A stretch of DNA of 64,000 nt from HGM13862 sp031553915 (GCA_031553915.1 JAVBKT010000002.1:1-64000), one strand, 5' to 3'. Shown: positions 26,528 through 35,637, counted from the first letter of the stretch. Notes: generated by a model not told the origin, from the sequence alone. Numbers and translations: made by a program.

Positions 26528-27157
26528 TTAGTTCTCCTTAGCGGCAAGCGCTGCTCTGACAGCATCAATCACCTGCGCGGCTACCACTTCTAGTGGCTGC
26601 GAGGCATCAATAACAATGAATCTTTGCGCATATCTTTGGGCCAAAAGGCTATAAGTGTCTGATACTCTTTGAAAAAATTGTATATTTTCCTGCTCCATGC
26701 GGTCCCTTTTGCCGCACAGACGATTTAGCGCCTGCTCTACAGGCAAAGATAATAAAATAGTCAGATCAGGATAGGTTCCGTCAATGGCAAAATCATTCAG
26801 GGCAATCAGCTGCTCAATATCCAAGCCCCTGCCGCCGCCCTGATAAGCAACAGTAGAATCCGTGTAGCGGTCACAAAGGATGATTTGCCCTTTGGCTAAG
26901 GCCGGAGCAATAATTTCCGCCACATGCCGCGAGCGGTCTACCAGGAAAAGCAGCGTCTCAGTATGTGCGTCGAGACTGCCGTAATTGCTCTCCAGCAGCA
27001 TAGCGCGGAATTGCTGTCCCAAATCACTGCCGCCCGGCTCAAAGGTCACCAACACGTCTTTTTGCTCCCCTTGCAGCCAGGTTTGCGTGGCCTCAATCAT
27101 TGATGATTTGCCGCAGCCATCAATGCCCTCAAAAGTGATAAATACCCCTTTTCCCAT
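26528..27157 (-). CDS. tmk: Thymidylate kinase
   Basis: A 209-residue kinase that converts dTMP to dTDP. P-loop FEGIDGCGKSS is at residues 8-18, the DR motif CDRYTDSTVAYQGGGRGL near 96-113 and a LID region near 148. RBS AAGGAGAT precedes ATG 27157. It is the first gene of tmk-holB-ricT-yabA-trmN6-rsmI, a conserved Firmicute cluster joining replication and RNA modification. Confidence 0.95.
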   Translation of the reverse strand: MGKGVFITFEGIDGCGKSSMIEATQTWLQGEQKDVLVTFEPGGSDLGQQFRAMLLESNYGSLDAHTETLLFLVDRSRHVAEIIAPALAKGQIILCDRYTDSTVAYQGGGRGLDIEQLIALNDFAIDGTYPDLTILLSLPVEQALNRLCGKRDRMEQENIQFFQRVSDTYSLLAQRYAQRFIVIDASQPLEVVAAQVIDAVRAALAAKEN

Positions 27158-27219
27158 ACCGCATCTCCTTGTGGTTTATATATTCTAATTTCGCCATATC
27201 TAGTGGCTGCTCCTGCAAA

Positions 27220-27247
27220 AAAAGGAGGGGATTATTCCCCTCCTTTT
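27220..27247 (-). terminator. Terminator after lysA
   Basis: 11-bp stem AAAAGGAGGGG / CCCCTCCTTTT (27220-27230 with 27237-27247), six-base loop, T-run on the minus strand. Confidence 0.88.
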
Positions 27248-27272
27248 CCGTGTTATTCGTTATTATTGGTGT

Positions 27273-28529
27273 TTAGGGTAAATTGGGAAAATCAAGGGTG
27301 GCAAAGAGATCGCTAAGCGTTTCTGCGCGACGAATCTGCCGGATAGTGCCGTCAGCGCCTAAAAGCAATTCCTGGGAACGCAGTTTGCCATTATAATTAA
27401 AGCCCATTGCATAGCCATGAGCGCCGCTGTCATGAATGGCAATAATATCGCCGATATCAATCTTGGGCAGCATCCGGTCTATGGCAAATTTATCATTGTT
27501 TTCGCATAAGGATCCGGTAATATCATATTTGTGGTCGCAAGGCATATCTTCCTTGCCCACTACCGTGATATGATGATAGGCGCCGTATAGCGCCGGACGC
27601 ATCAAATCAGCCATGCAGGCATCAAGGCCTATATATTGCTTATAGGTGTCTTTGTAATGCAGGGCTGTAGAAAAAAGATAGCCATAGGGCCCGGTCATCA
27701 TCCTGCCGCTCTCAATACTAATGGCAACTTGACCCAAACCAGCCGGAACAAGGATATCGTCAAAGGCCTTATGCAGGCGGCTGGCGAATTCTTCCAGGCT
27801 TACTTCCTCATCCTCCGGGCAATATGGAATACCGATGCCGCCGCCTAAGTTAATTATTTCTACCTCGACGCCAAGAGTTCTCTTGATTTTGCCAGCCAGA
27901 TTAAACATCATGATGGCAGTTTCTTCCAGATAATCGACATTCAGCTCATTGGAGACAATCATTGTGTGCAGGCCAAAACGTTTAACGCCCAATTGTTGAC
28001 ACTTTTCAATGCCTTCAAAAATCTGCTGCCCGGTACAACCATATTTGGCCTCTTCCGGATAACCGATAATCTCATTGCCGCCAGCACGCAGCGGGCCCGG
28101 GTTGTAGCGGAAAGAAATAAACTCCGGCAGATAGGCATTTTCTTTTAGATAATCAATATGGCTAATATCATCAAGATTGATGATAGCCTTGAGCTCCAAC
28201 GCTTTTTGATATTCTTCGATGGGCGTATCATTGCTGGTAAAGCAAATATCCGCGCCTCTGATTCCGGCAGCCTCAGCCAAATATAATTCCGCGAGAGAGC
28301 TGCAGTCCGCACCGCAACCTTCTTCATGGAGAATTTGCATAATATAGGGGTTGGGCAAGGCTTTGACCGCGAAATATTCCTTAAAACTGGGCGCCCAGGA
28401 AAAAGCCTTAAATAAGCGGCGGGCATTAGCGCGGATGGCAGCCTCATCATAAAGATGAAAGGGTGTGCCATATTCTTGGGCAATGGCTGTGATCTGTGCT
28501 GCCGATAAGGGTAGGGTCTTATTGCTCAT
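27273..28529 (-). CDS. lysA: Diaminopimelate decarboxylase
   Basis: A 418-residue PLP enzyme of the ornithine/DAP/arginine decarboxylase fold III family, making L-lysine from meso-diaminopimelate. PLP Lys56 lies in YFAVKALPNP, the SGG-type loop is LGGGIGIPY near 220 and the dimer-interface Cys motif is TGSLCENND near 338. It resembles the long (about 420-residue) form. Start 28529 overlaps the preceding protease gene by 11 bases. It could also act as a related D-amino-acid or carboxynorspermidine decarboxylase; the name rests on family resemblance. Confidence 0.8.
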   Translation of the reverse strand: MSNKTLPLSAAQITAIAQEYGTPFHLYDEAAIRANARRLFKAFSWAPSFKEYFAVKALPNPYIMQILHEEGCGADCSSLAELYLAEAAGIRGADICFTSNDTPIEEYQKALELKAIINLDDISHIDYLKENAYLPEFISFRYNPGPLRAGGNEIIGYPEEAKYGCTGQQIFEGIEKCQQLGVKRFGLHTMIVSNELNVDYLEETAIMMFNLAGKIKRTLGVEVEIINLGGGIGIPYCPEDEEVSLEEFASRLHKAFDDILVPAGLGQVAISIESGRMMTGPYGYLFSTALHYKDTYKQYIGLDACMADLMRPALYGAYHHITVVGKEDMPCDHKYDITGSLCENNDKFAIDRMLPKIDIGDIIAIHDSGAHGYAMGFNYNGKLRSQELLLGADGTIRQIRRAETLSDLFATLDFPNLP

Positions 28530-29397
28530 AAATCTCCTCCAAAAAAGTAGTTAAATATGATACCGGTATGGCCAGTCCTTGGTTTTCCGTATTAGTGAGC
28601 TTAGCGTAGATAATGCCAATCACCTCGTGCTGGTCATTAAAAACAGGGCTGCCGGAGCTGCCGGGATTAACCGGGCCTTCTATGAGTAGCATGGGAACCT
28701 CTCCTATCAGCAATGAACCAAGAACTTTGCCTTCGGAAATTACCCAATCAAAACTCTGCGGATTGCCGATAAAGATAATATCATCGCCTGCTGAGGGAGC
28801 CGTTGTGCTGAGAGTGAGATAGGGTAAATCTGTGCCGCCGATATCAATCACAGCCAGATCAACCTGATCAGATTCAAACCAATTACTGGCCGGGAAGGTT
28901 GGCTGATGAGCAAGATTAAAACGAATGATTACTGAATTCTTATCTTCAACAACATGGCGGTTGGTCACAATCAATCCATCTATGGCAATATTAAAGCCAG
29001 TGCCACTGCTGTCAGCGCTATCAATTGTCACCACAGCTTCCCTGAGGGCAGCCAGGGCCTCGTCCTGAGCCAGCCTATGGCTGGTCGAAAGCGCGCCCCA
29101 ATTCAGTTGACTGCCAAGTGATGAATAGAAGAGGAAGAGGGCAATTACTAAAATTAGGGCAATCGGCGCCAGAAACTTCAGCCAAGTAGGCGCAATGCGT
29201 TGTTCGGGGGGTTGTCCCAGCTCAACACTGTCGTCTATGGTGGTGTCTTCCCCTTCATATTTGTTATTGAGCGCAGCTATTTCCTCGGGATCAAGCTCGC
29301 GCATATCCTCAGGGCTAATCTGCCGCCAATATTCCTGCTCTTCTGGTTGCGGCTGCTGCACCTGGTTTTCACTTTTTTTGATATGATAGATAGCCAT
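28519..29397 (-). CDS. Membrane-anchored trypsin-like (HtrA-type) serine protease
   Basis: A 292-residue protease without PDZ. Residues 1-75 are Gln/Glu-rich and cytoplasmic, then one TM helix (about 76-95). The triad is visible: His in VTNRHVVED near 147, Asp in VDLAVIDIGG near 187 and Ser in NPGSSGSPVFN near 248. The absence of PDZ separates it from canonical DegP/HtrA. It ends 11 bases inside lysA and starts one base from the HAD gene, so the four genes lysA, protease, HAD and yfbR run together. Confidence 0.85.
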   Translation of the reverse strand: MAIYHIKKSENQVQQPQPEEQEYWRQISPEDMRELDPEEIAALNNKYEGEDTTIDDSVELGQPPEQRIAPTWLKFLAPIALILVIALFLFYSSLGSQLNWGALSTSHRLAQDEALAALREAVVTIDSADSSGTGFNIAIDGLIVTNRHVVEDKNSVIIRFNLAHQPTFPASNWFESDQVDLAVIDIGGTDLPYLTLSTTAPSAGDDIIFIGNPQSFDWVISEGKVLGSLLIGEVPMLLIEGPVNPGSSGSPVFNDQHEVIGIIYAKLTNTENQGLAIPVSYLTTFLEEIYEQ

Positions 29398-30048
29398 TTA
29401 ACTCCACAGCCCTAAAATCTTCTGGCAAGCAGCTAAATCCCATTTTTTCAGCTCCAGCAGCGGTTTGATGCCCCAATCCGCCCAGTTTTCGGCGCGGCTG
29501 TTATTATAGGCTACAAAACCAATCCCAGCTGCCTTGGCCGCTTGCGCGTCAATCACCGCGTCGCCAATAGTCAGGGTGTGCTCACTACTGATGGTGGGGT
29601 AATGCGACATCACCTGCAACATTCCTTCTGGAGCTGGTTTAACAAACGCTGCGCTATCGCGGCCAACAATGCAGCTGAGATATTGGCCGATGCCCAGGCG
29701 ATCCAGGTTTGCCTTAATCGCCACATCTCGGTTATTTGACAGCACGGCTAGCTCCGCAAAACCACTCAGATAAGACAAAGCATCAATAGCGCCTGGTTCA
29801 AGCTCTGCCTGGTCTAAGCCCACTGTTTCAATTTCTGTTATGCGCTGCCAAATTTTATCCGCAATTTCCGCATCATAATTCGCCGACTGGGCAAAATCTA
29901 CCAGAGCGGTAGCTACGGAACGCTGCGCATACTTTTCAAAACCATGCGCCGCCAATATCGCGGTCACATCACTTGTCATCAAAGCAAAATCAATTTTTGA
30001 CTGCAATAAAGTATTATCCATATCAAAAATCAATAAATTATTTTTCAT
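29398..30048 (-). CDS. HAD superfamily hydrolase
   Basis: A 216-residue haloacid dehalogenase-like phosphatase. Motif I FDMDNTLL has the nucleophile D9 and D11; motif II is in VLSNNRD near 109; motif III lysine in FVKPAPEG near 140 and motif IV GDAVIDAQAAKAAG near 166. A helical cap lies between motifs I and II, as in the phosphoglycolate phosphatase (Gph) class. Substrate is not determined. It sits between yfbR and the protease gene with no intergenic space. Confidence 0.85.
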   Translation of the reverse strand: MKNNLLIFDMDNTLLQSKIDFALMTSDVTAILAAHGFEKYAQRSVATALVDFAQSANYDAEIADKIWQRITEIETVGLDQAELEPGAIDALSYLSGFAELAVLSNNRDVAIKANLDRLGIGQYLSCIVGRDSAAFVKPAPEGMLQVMSHYPTISSEHTLTIGDAVIDAQAAKAAGIGFVAYNNSRAENWADWGIKPLLELKKWDLAACQKILGLWS

Positions 30049-30053
30049 TAGAA

Positions 30054-30635
30054 CTATCCCAATTCATCCAAAGTTTTACAAAAAGCAGCTAAACAATTAT
30101 CAATAAACCAGTTAACCGCCGGCAATTGGCGATATTTGTCCAATTCATGACCAATACTAATTTTGGCCTGGCGAAATTCATTATTGCCGGCAGATTCTTC
30201 TTCCAGGCATTTGATATAGGCGGCCAGCTTATCCGCTGCTTTGATTAGCTGGTATTCGCTTGATTGTTCATCGACAAAAAAAAGAGCATGATATTTTGGG
30301 CGCAGTTCTTCCGGCAGAAAATCAAGCAGTTTCTTTTTGGCGATGTCCTCAATCTGCCCATAAGAAAGCTTAATCTCCGGGTTATAATATTTAACCGGTG
30401 TTGGCAAATCGCCAATAATAACCTCTCCTGCATCATGATAGATAGCCAGCAAAGCAATCTGGCCCACGTCATGCTTAGCGTCAAAATAGCTGTTATCAAT
30501 TTCCGCCAGGGCATGGGCAATCACAGCTACCTGATGGCTGTGTTCAGCAATATTCTCTTGCTGAATATTGCGCATCAGGCTCCATCTTTTGATTAATTTC
30601 ATCCGTGATAAATATGCATAAAAATTGCTTGCCAT
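30054..30635 (-). CDS. yfbR: YfbR-like HD domain nucleotidase
   Basis: A 193-residue HD-domain protein similar to YfbR 5'-deoxynucleotidase, which removes phosphate from dNMPs. Metal ligands are seen as EHSHQVAVIAHAL (HxxH) near 31-43 and AIYHDAGEVIIGDLPTPVKYY near 67-87, the latter being the strong YfbR signature. C-terminal helices carry AADKLAAYIKCLEE (metal Asp). Five bases from the HAD gene; the pair could act on nucleotide phosphates, an inference from adjacency. Confidence 0.88.
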   Translation of the reverse strand: MASNFYAYLSRMKLIKRWSLMRNIQQENIAEHSHQVAVIAHALAEIDNSYFDAKHDVGQIALLAIYHDAGEVIIGDLPTPVKYYNPEIKLSYGQIEDIAKKKLLDFLPEELRPKYHALFFVDEQSSEYQLIKAADKLAAYIKCLEEESAGNNEFRQAKISIGHELDKYRQLPAVNWFIDNCLAAFCKTLDELG

Positions 30636-30787
30636 ATGCTGCCACCAATACTAAAATTATTATACTATAGCCGCGCAATGAGCAGCTACGCCATTGTTGA
30701 ATTATATGCTTTTTTAGGCCTCCTGTCAATATTGCCAAAGGAGAAACAGCGTCCCGAAAAATTCCGGGCCGCTGGACAAACAGCTGC

Positions 30788-31549
30788 TTATTCGTATTGC
30801 ATAAATATTTCCGCGGAGAGATTTTTCACCAGGCGTTGATCCAGACATAGCTGATTAAACGCATCAACAATTTCCGGATCCAGTCTGGTGCTGCGATAGA
30901 GACTGAGGCTGGACAGGGCCTCGGCAATATCCCCTGTCCCCTGCTTGTTTAAGGTGCAGAGCAAATCATCAAAGAGCAGCACTGTCGAAAATATCCGACA
31001 AGGCAGTGGGATAGTTTTGCCAAACAAAGACCTGGGGCCGCTGCCATCATAATATTCATTGTGGCAGGCAATTAAGTGAGCGGCACGCTGCAGCTGAGGA
31101 ATATTGGCCGCAATCGCAGCCCCTTCCGCCGCGTTTTTTTCGGCATTTGTCGAGTTAACCAGACCCAGATCATAGCAATAGCACAGTGTTCGCAATCTGT
31201 CCTGATCCCGGGCATTAAGTTTCAGCATGGCAGCCAAACGTAAACAGTAGTATAACAGGCGCTTACTTTTATTGGGGCTGGACGGGGCGCCATACAGCGC
31301 ATTTCGGTCAGCCTGGTTCATCTTAATGACCTTATTATATTCCAACTCCCGCCGCAAAACCTTGGTAAAACCATAGAAAAGTACAGCGAGAACAATTACT
31401 AAACGAAAAATTAATCTACCCGGGGTAACCTCTAGCCAAAGGGCGTCAAGAAAGCTGATTCTACCGGTCAAGGAGAACAAAGCAGTATCAGTGAGCCAAA
31501 TAATACTGGCAATCAGCAGATATTTTCCTATCAGTAAATAATTGCGCAT
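30788..31549 (-). CDS. Membrane protein with degenerate HD-GYP domain
   Basis: A 253-residue protein with two N-terminal TM helices (about 8-28 and 42-63) and a cytoplasmic HD-GYP-like domain from residue 85. The HD-GYP c-di-GMP phosphodiesterase core is eroded: the HD pair is replaced by CYDLG, and only HNEYYDGSGP matches HHExxDGSGYP, missing the GYP Tyr. It is probably not an active phosphodiesterase and may bind ligand or a partner. The start at 31549 is chosen because upstream residues include a Cys-rich stretch; SD is weak. Alone, leftward. Confidence 0.7.
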   Translation of the reverse strand: MRNYLLIGKYLLIASIIWLTDTALFSLTGRISFLDALWLEVTPGRLIFRLVIVLAVLFYGFTKVLRRELEYNKVIKMNQADRNALYGAPSSPNKSKRLLYYCLRLAAMLKLNARDQDRLRTLCYCYDLGLVNSTNAEKNAAEGAAIAANIPQLQRAAHLIACHNEYYDGSGPRSLFGKTIPLPCRIFSTVLLFDDLLCTLNKQGTGDIAEALSSLSLYRSTRLDPEIVDAFNQLCLDQRLVKNLSAEIFMQYE

Positions 31550-31644
31550 ACAACACCCGCTTCCACAATAATACCACAATATATTGTATTATTCTCCGGT
31601 TTATATGCGTATCCTGCCTATTTATGGTATTTTAACAAAAAAAT

Positions 31645-32436
31645 TCATTTGCTATATATAGCGTGGGCCAAAGCGCTGGGCTCAATATCTATGATCACCT
31701 GCTTAACCGTATTGATCGGTATGGCAAAGCCCATGCCCTCAAAATCCGCATCAACAATCTTCACGCTGTTGATGCCAATCACTTCGCCGCGGCAATTGAC
31801 CAAGGGCCCGCCGCTGTTGCCGGGATTGATCGCCGCATCCGTTTGAATCAGGCTATAATTATGGCCGTCCGGCAGCGCCAATTGTCTTTCCAAGCCTGAT
31901 ATTACCCCCATCGTTAAGGAGCGGGCAAATTGCTCGCCGCCAGGGTTACCGATAGCAAAGGCAAAATCACCAATCAACACCGCATCCGAATCCCCCAGCG
32001 TTGCCACTGCTAAATCAGCAAGGTCAATTTTTAGCAATACCAAATCGCTGGCCGGATAGCAGCCAACTATCTCAGCTGCGCTCTGCCTGCCGTCTGACAG
32101 ATTAATAATAATATCCGTAGCGCCGACAATCACATGATAATTGGTAATGATATAGCCGTCCGTGGAAATAATCAGGCCACTGCCGGTGCCTACTTTCAAC
32201 TCATTGCTGTTCAGTTCACTATTGCCCTGAATTGCCTGGACAGATACTACTGTCGGAGACAGCTCCGCATACACTTGCGGTACCAAGGTTAAAAGGTCAT
32301 TATTTTGCCGCCGCCAGACACTTTGATCATCTTTTAGGCTCATCCCAAACAAAAAAGCACTGGCGCTGATAATTATCAACGCCAGTGGAAAAATGATATA
32401 TTTCTTACGGGAACTGCGATATAATCTTTGTCTCAA
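31645..32436 (-). CDS. HtrA-like trypsin protease
   Basis: A 263-residue serine protease without PDZ and with an N-terminal TM segment (about 13-32). Motifs: LIISTDGYIITNYHVI (catalytic His99-100 region), DLVLLKIDL (Asp) near 129, and the oxyanion/Ser motif NPGNSGGPLVN near 208-218 with GINSVKIV after it. A quality-control or signalling protease of the cell surface. Its start overlaps the end of walJ by four bases (ATGA), as in the yycJ-yycK order of Bacillus. Confidence 0.9.
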   Translation of the reverse strand: MRQRLYRSSRKKYIIFPLALIIISASAFLFGMSLKDDQSVWRRQNNDLLTLVPQVYAELSPTVVSVQAIQGNSELNSNELKVGTGSGLIISTDGYIITNYHVIVGATDIIINLSDGRQSAAEIVGCYPASDLVLLKIDLADLAVATLGDSDAVLIGDFAFAIGNPGGEQFARSLTMGVISGLERQLALPDGHNYSLIQTDAAINPGNSGGPLVNCRGEVIGINSVKIVDADFEGMGFAIPINTVKQVIIDIEPSALAHAIYSK

Positions 32437-33245
32437 GATATTACCTCCTCCAAGACTGCATCAATCGTTTGTTTTCGGTCAAGGATGACCAGAGGATGCG
32501 CTGTCTTTCTTGGGGCAATGGAAAGTTTTGTGTTGTGCTCTACCTGCTCCAGTGCTGCGGCAACTGTCTCAAAGGCCAGGGCGGGACAATTATTCTGCTC
32601 GGACAGATGGGCTAAAATAATCTGCTGGGTATTGGGACCTACCAGCCGCGCTAAAGCCTCCGCTGCCTGAGTATTGGACAAATGTCCGAATTCCCCTGCC
32701 ACCCGCTGCTTGAGAAAAGCCGGGTACGCGCCTTGCATCAGCAGGCTCCGGTCATGATTAGCCTCAAAGACCAAACCATCGATATTTTGCAGCTGCTGAT
32801 ACATGGCCGCTGTTATAACACCAGTATCCGTTGCAATAGCGATCTTTTGTTCCAGGTGGCCAAAAATAAAGCCAACCGGCTCCACTGCATCATGAGAGAG
32901 GCGAAAAAAATCGACACAAAGATCTTTTATTTCCATGCCATACTCGAATATATGTCTCTCATAAGCAAAATAGTCTTGACAAAACGGCAATTTATGCCAG
33001 GTCTTGGGACTGGCATAAACCGGAATATCAAAACGCCGCGAAAGCTGTGCCACCTTGCTGACATGATCACTATGCTCATGGCTGATAAAGATGGCGTCAA
33101 TCTGCTCAATTGTGGTACCAAACTCAATCAGTGCATTTTTGACCTGACGCATTGAGCAGCCGACATCAACCAAGATTCTCGTGTCACCGCCACATACATA
33201 TATGCAATTACCGGATGAACCGGAGGCTATTGTAGAGAATTCCAT
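32433..33245 (-). CDS. walJ: WalJ (YycJ) metallo-beta-lactamase-fold protein
   Basis: A 270-residue MBL hydrolase. Zn ligands are seen in SHEHSDHVSKV near 54-64, SHDAVEPVGF near 117 and ATDTGV near 138, with NHDRSLL near 163 and HLSNTQA near 195, the family layout of WalJ/YycJ exonuclease-type proteins. Its end overlaps the HtrA-like gene. walR-walK, usually nearby, are not in this window. Promoter-like TGTGC-TAGAAT lies just upstream. Confidence 0.88.
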   Translation of the reverse strand: MEFSTIASGSSGNCIYVCGGDTRILVDVGCSMRQVKNALIEFGTTIEQIDAIFISHEHSDHVSKVAQLSRRFDIPVYASPKTWHKLPFCQDYFAYERHIFEYGMEIKDLCVDFFRLSHDAVEPVGFIFGHLEQKIAIATDTGVITAAMYQQLQNIDGLVFEANHDRSLLMQGAYPAFLKQRVAGEFGHLSNTQAAEALARLVGPNTQQIILAHLSEQNNCPALAFETVAAALEQVEHNTKLSIAPRKTAHPLVILDRKQTIDAVLEEVIS

Positions 33246-33383
33246 GTTATCTATTCTAGCACATTTTGCCTTGAAAGAGAATGCTTTTCGTCAACTAATT
33301 GTTCGCCATTAGGGATGTTATGAGTTGCAAAAGAAACCATCCCGTGATATGCTATTATTAGTTTATTCAAGGAGGTCTCCCCG

Positions 33384-33620
33384 ATGTGCGAAACTTGCGG
33401 TTGTGATAACCATGACCATCACCATACTCACCTTTTGTTGGCAATAAAAGGCTTAGAGAGCGCTGAGGCTGCGGCAAAAATAGAAGCCAAATTAAACCAA
33501 CTGATCGGCGTTCATGCTACTGTTGATTTTGCTTTGCAGGCAATCTCTTTGTTGCTTCATGAAGATGGCGATTTGGCTGCTGTCAAAAAGATGCTTGCGG
33601 ACGCAGGATATCAGGCTTAA
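33384..33620 (+). CDS. Small His/Cys-rich metal-binding protein (HMA-like)
   Basis: A 78-residue protein with N-terminal CETCGCDNHDHHHTH, then a possible beta-alpha-beta-beta-alpha-beta HMA-like fold (AIKGLESAEAAAKIEAKLNQL, VHATVDFALQAISLLLHED, VKKMLADAGYQA). The CxxC of classical HMA is at the extreme N-terminus rather than in the first loop. It likely binds or delivers a divalent metal. GGAGG precedes the ATG. Alone, with a shared terminator after it. Confidence 0.8.
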   Translation: MCETCGCDNHDHHHTHLLLAIKGLESAEAAAKIEAKLNQLIGVHATVDFALQAISLLLHEDGDLAAVKKMLADAGYQA

Positions 33621-33637
33621 ATAAAGCCAAGGCTGAC

Positions 33638-33706
33638 AAATAAAACAGCACCCCTGATGTTTTGGCATATATGATACTGCCGGACATGAGGGGTGCTGTT
33701 TTATTT
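33638..33706. terminator. Bidirectional terminator with long stem
   Basis: 23-bp stem with one mismatch (33638-33660 with 33684-33706) around a 23-base loop that itself contains GGCA/TGCC. It sits between the rightward metal-binding gene and the leftward ferredoxin gene and ends both. Confidence 0.85.
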
Positions 33707-33727
33707 TTCGTTTTGTCTTTGTTTATC

Positions 33728-33895
33728 TTATTCTTTGTTTGGAGCATCTACCGGGCAAACATCAGCGCAAGCGCCGCATTCAATACATTTATCCGCATCA
33801 ATAACATAGATATCACCTTCAGAAATACAATCCACCGGGCATTCGGGAGCGCATGCTCCACAAGCAATACAATCGCCATTAATAACAAAAGTCAT
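33728..33895 (-). CDS. 2[4Fe-4S] ferredoxin
   Basis: A 55-residue clostridial ferredoxin with two CxxCxxCxxxCP clusters: CIACGACAPECP (8-19) and CIECGACADVCP (36-47). It is the low-potential electron carrier expected to serve the indolepyruvate oxidoreductase found in this window and other ferredoxin enzymes. ATG 33895 has GGAGG eight bases upstream; the longer frame start at 33910 is unlikely. Typical family length. Confidence 0.95.
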   Translation of the reverse strand: MTFVINGDCIACGACAPECPVDCISEGDIYVIDADKCIECGACADVCPVDAPNKE

Positions 33896-33995
33896 AATCA
33901 TTACCTCCAAAATTTAATTATAGCTTTAATTTCATCATCACATTGCTTAACATTTCCTGATTGGATATAATTATACTCTTTTTTTGCCCATAATA

Positions 33996-34022
33996 AAATA
34001 GGCTGTCACAGACAGCCTATTT
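33996..34022 (-). terminator. Terminator after the M23 gene
   Basis: 12-bp perfect stem AAATAGGCTGTC / GACAGCCTATTT (33996-34007 with 34011-34022), three-base loop, T-rich minus-strand tail. Confidence 0.8.
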
Positions 34023-34040
34023 ATCATAGATAATATTTTT

Positions 34041-35357
34041 TTATAATTCGAGGTAATCCATCGGGTTTAGAGCCTGCCCGTCAATGCGGACTTCAAAATG
34101 GACATGCGGTCCTGTCGTGGTGCCTGTCATGCCAATCGCGGCAATTGCAGTATTGCGGTCCACAACATCGCCTTCGCTGACATAGAATTCTGAGCAGTGG
34201 GCATAGACGGTTACCATGCCGTCGCCATGGTCAATGCGCACCACCATGCCATAACCGCTTTCTGTCTTGGTATCAATAACTGTGCCGCCCTTGGCCGCAA
34301 AAATAGTAGTGCCAACCGGTGCCGCAACGTCAATACCGCTATGCCAACCGCGCGAACGCCAACCAAATTGCGAGGTCACTGTTCCTGCTGCCGGCCAACC
34401 AACCGTGCCGGCTCCGCCGCCATCGCTGCGGGAAGCAATATAATACTGCGTACCTACTTCCATAACCGCGTCAACTGCCGGGGTAATCACTTTGTTAGAA
34501 ATAGCTTCTGCGCTGATTGAAACACCGTTTTCTTCGCGAACTTTATAGGTAACTTCCTGAACGCCATCTTCGCCTTCGGAAATAATCTTTTCATCGCCAC
34601 GCGCTAAAGAAGAGTTTTCTTGTTTAACCGTTTCATAAGGCAAGGCTTCTGTTTCCACTCTGGTGCGCTCAACATTAACCGTAATCAAGGGCTGGTGATC
34701 GCTGGCTTTGGCGGAAACATCGCCAAACAGCAACATATTGGTAGCTTCCTCAAGCCCCAAGACCTTATCTAAACCAACAGTTGCGCTGGTAATACTGACC
34801 TCTTCCGTAGTATATGCGCGCATGAAGGTCGCATCATCTGTTTTGTTGGCATAATAATTAATTGCCGCATTCACCGCATCATAGGCCTGCAAATCATCCG
34901 CTACATACAAAACGACCTGGCCATCAATGCGCAAGGCTGTAGCCTCAGCCACAAAATCGAGACTATTGTTAAGCAAAGCCACTGACTCGCCAACGCTGCT
35001 ATAAACAACGCCTGAAGCGGAAATTTGTTTAATAGAAACTTTGTTGGAATATGTCAGCTCCAAATTATAACCTCTAAAGGCCTCAGAATCATTAATAGTG
35101 GCTACGCATAAATCCAAAGCTTCTTGGGCCTCTGCCTCACTAACAAAAGTAGCCACTTCTTCGCCATCGATAACTAAAACATAGGCATTAGAAGTAGCAG
35201 ACACTAAATTGACTCCACCCATGATCAAAAATACTACACATAAGAGAACGACCACAGAGGAGACTATTCTTTGAACCAGTTTGGACTGGCTTTTTTGTTC
35301 TTTTTTCTTTTCGTTTATCTGTATGTACTGTGCTTCACGTAATTTATTGTTATGCAC
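34041..35357 (-). CDS. M23 peptidase with G5 domain
   Basis: A 438-residue envelope peptidase. Cytoplasmic residues 1-25, one TM helix (about 26-51), a long strand-rich stalk with two LysM-like/YkuD-type repeats, a G5 domain near 225-290 (VNVERTRVETEALPYET... GEDGVQEVTYKVREENG) and a C-terminal LytM-type endopeptidase: HSGIDVAAPVGTTIFAA near 340 and HVHFEVRIDG near 416, holding the Zn ligands H, D and H. Start is GTG 35357 with GAGG ten bases upstream. Possibly a cell-division or wall-remodelling endopeptidase. A TTGATT/TACAAT promoter lies 90 bases upstream. Confidence 0.9.
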   Translation of the reverse strand: MHNNKLREAQYIQINEKKKEQKSQSKLVQRIVSSVVVLLCVVFLIMGGVNLVSATSNAYVLVIDGEEVATFVSEAEAQEALDLCVATINDSEAFRGYNLELTYSNKVSIKQISASGVVYSSVGESVALLNNSLDFVAEATALRIDGQVVLYVADDLQAYDAVNAAINYYANKTDDATFMRAYTTEEVSITSATVGLDKVLGLEEATNMLLFGDVSAKASDHQPLITVNVERTRVETEALPYETVKQENSSLARGDEKIISEGEDGVQEVTYKVREENGVSISAEAISNKVITPAVDAVMEVGTQYYIASRSDGGGAGTVGWPAAGTVTSQFGWRSRGWHSGIDVAAPVGTTIFAAKGGTVIDTKTESGYGMVVRIDHGDGMVTVYAHCSEFYVSEGDVVDRNTAIAAIGMTGTTTGPHVHFEVRIDGQALNPMDYLEL

Positions 35358-35446
35358 TAAGTAGTTACCTCACTTAAAATCTGTATTGGTTTTGGGTAAA
35401 CGAATTAAAATTCGGTCACAAAAAGCCGCAGACTTTTCATGTAGAG

Positions 35447-35475
35447 ATTGTATCATAACCATCTTTGAAAATCAA
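35447..35475 (-). promoter_or_regulatory. Promoter of the M23/G5 gene
   Basis: Minus strand TTGATT (35475-35470), 17-base spacer, TACAAT (35452-35447). Confidence 0.6.
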
Positions 35476-35637
35476 GTTTTGGCAGCGTTATTCACAAAAC
35501 TGTCATTTTTGTCAGACAAATCAGATAAATAAAATGCGCGTTGAACGAAAAAGTTTCCCACCGTAATTAAAATAAAAAAGATATTTCTTGTTTGGTCATT
35601 GTATCTCTACAAAGGGAATATACAAGTTATTATCAAA

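Noticed and set aside
33638..33706. Long inverted repeat considered as transposon ends
   Set aside because: Only 23 bases apart, between convergent genes, with T-runs: a bidirectional terminator explains it.
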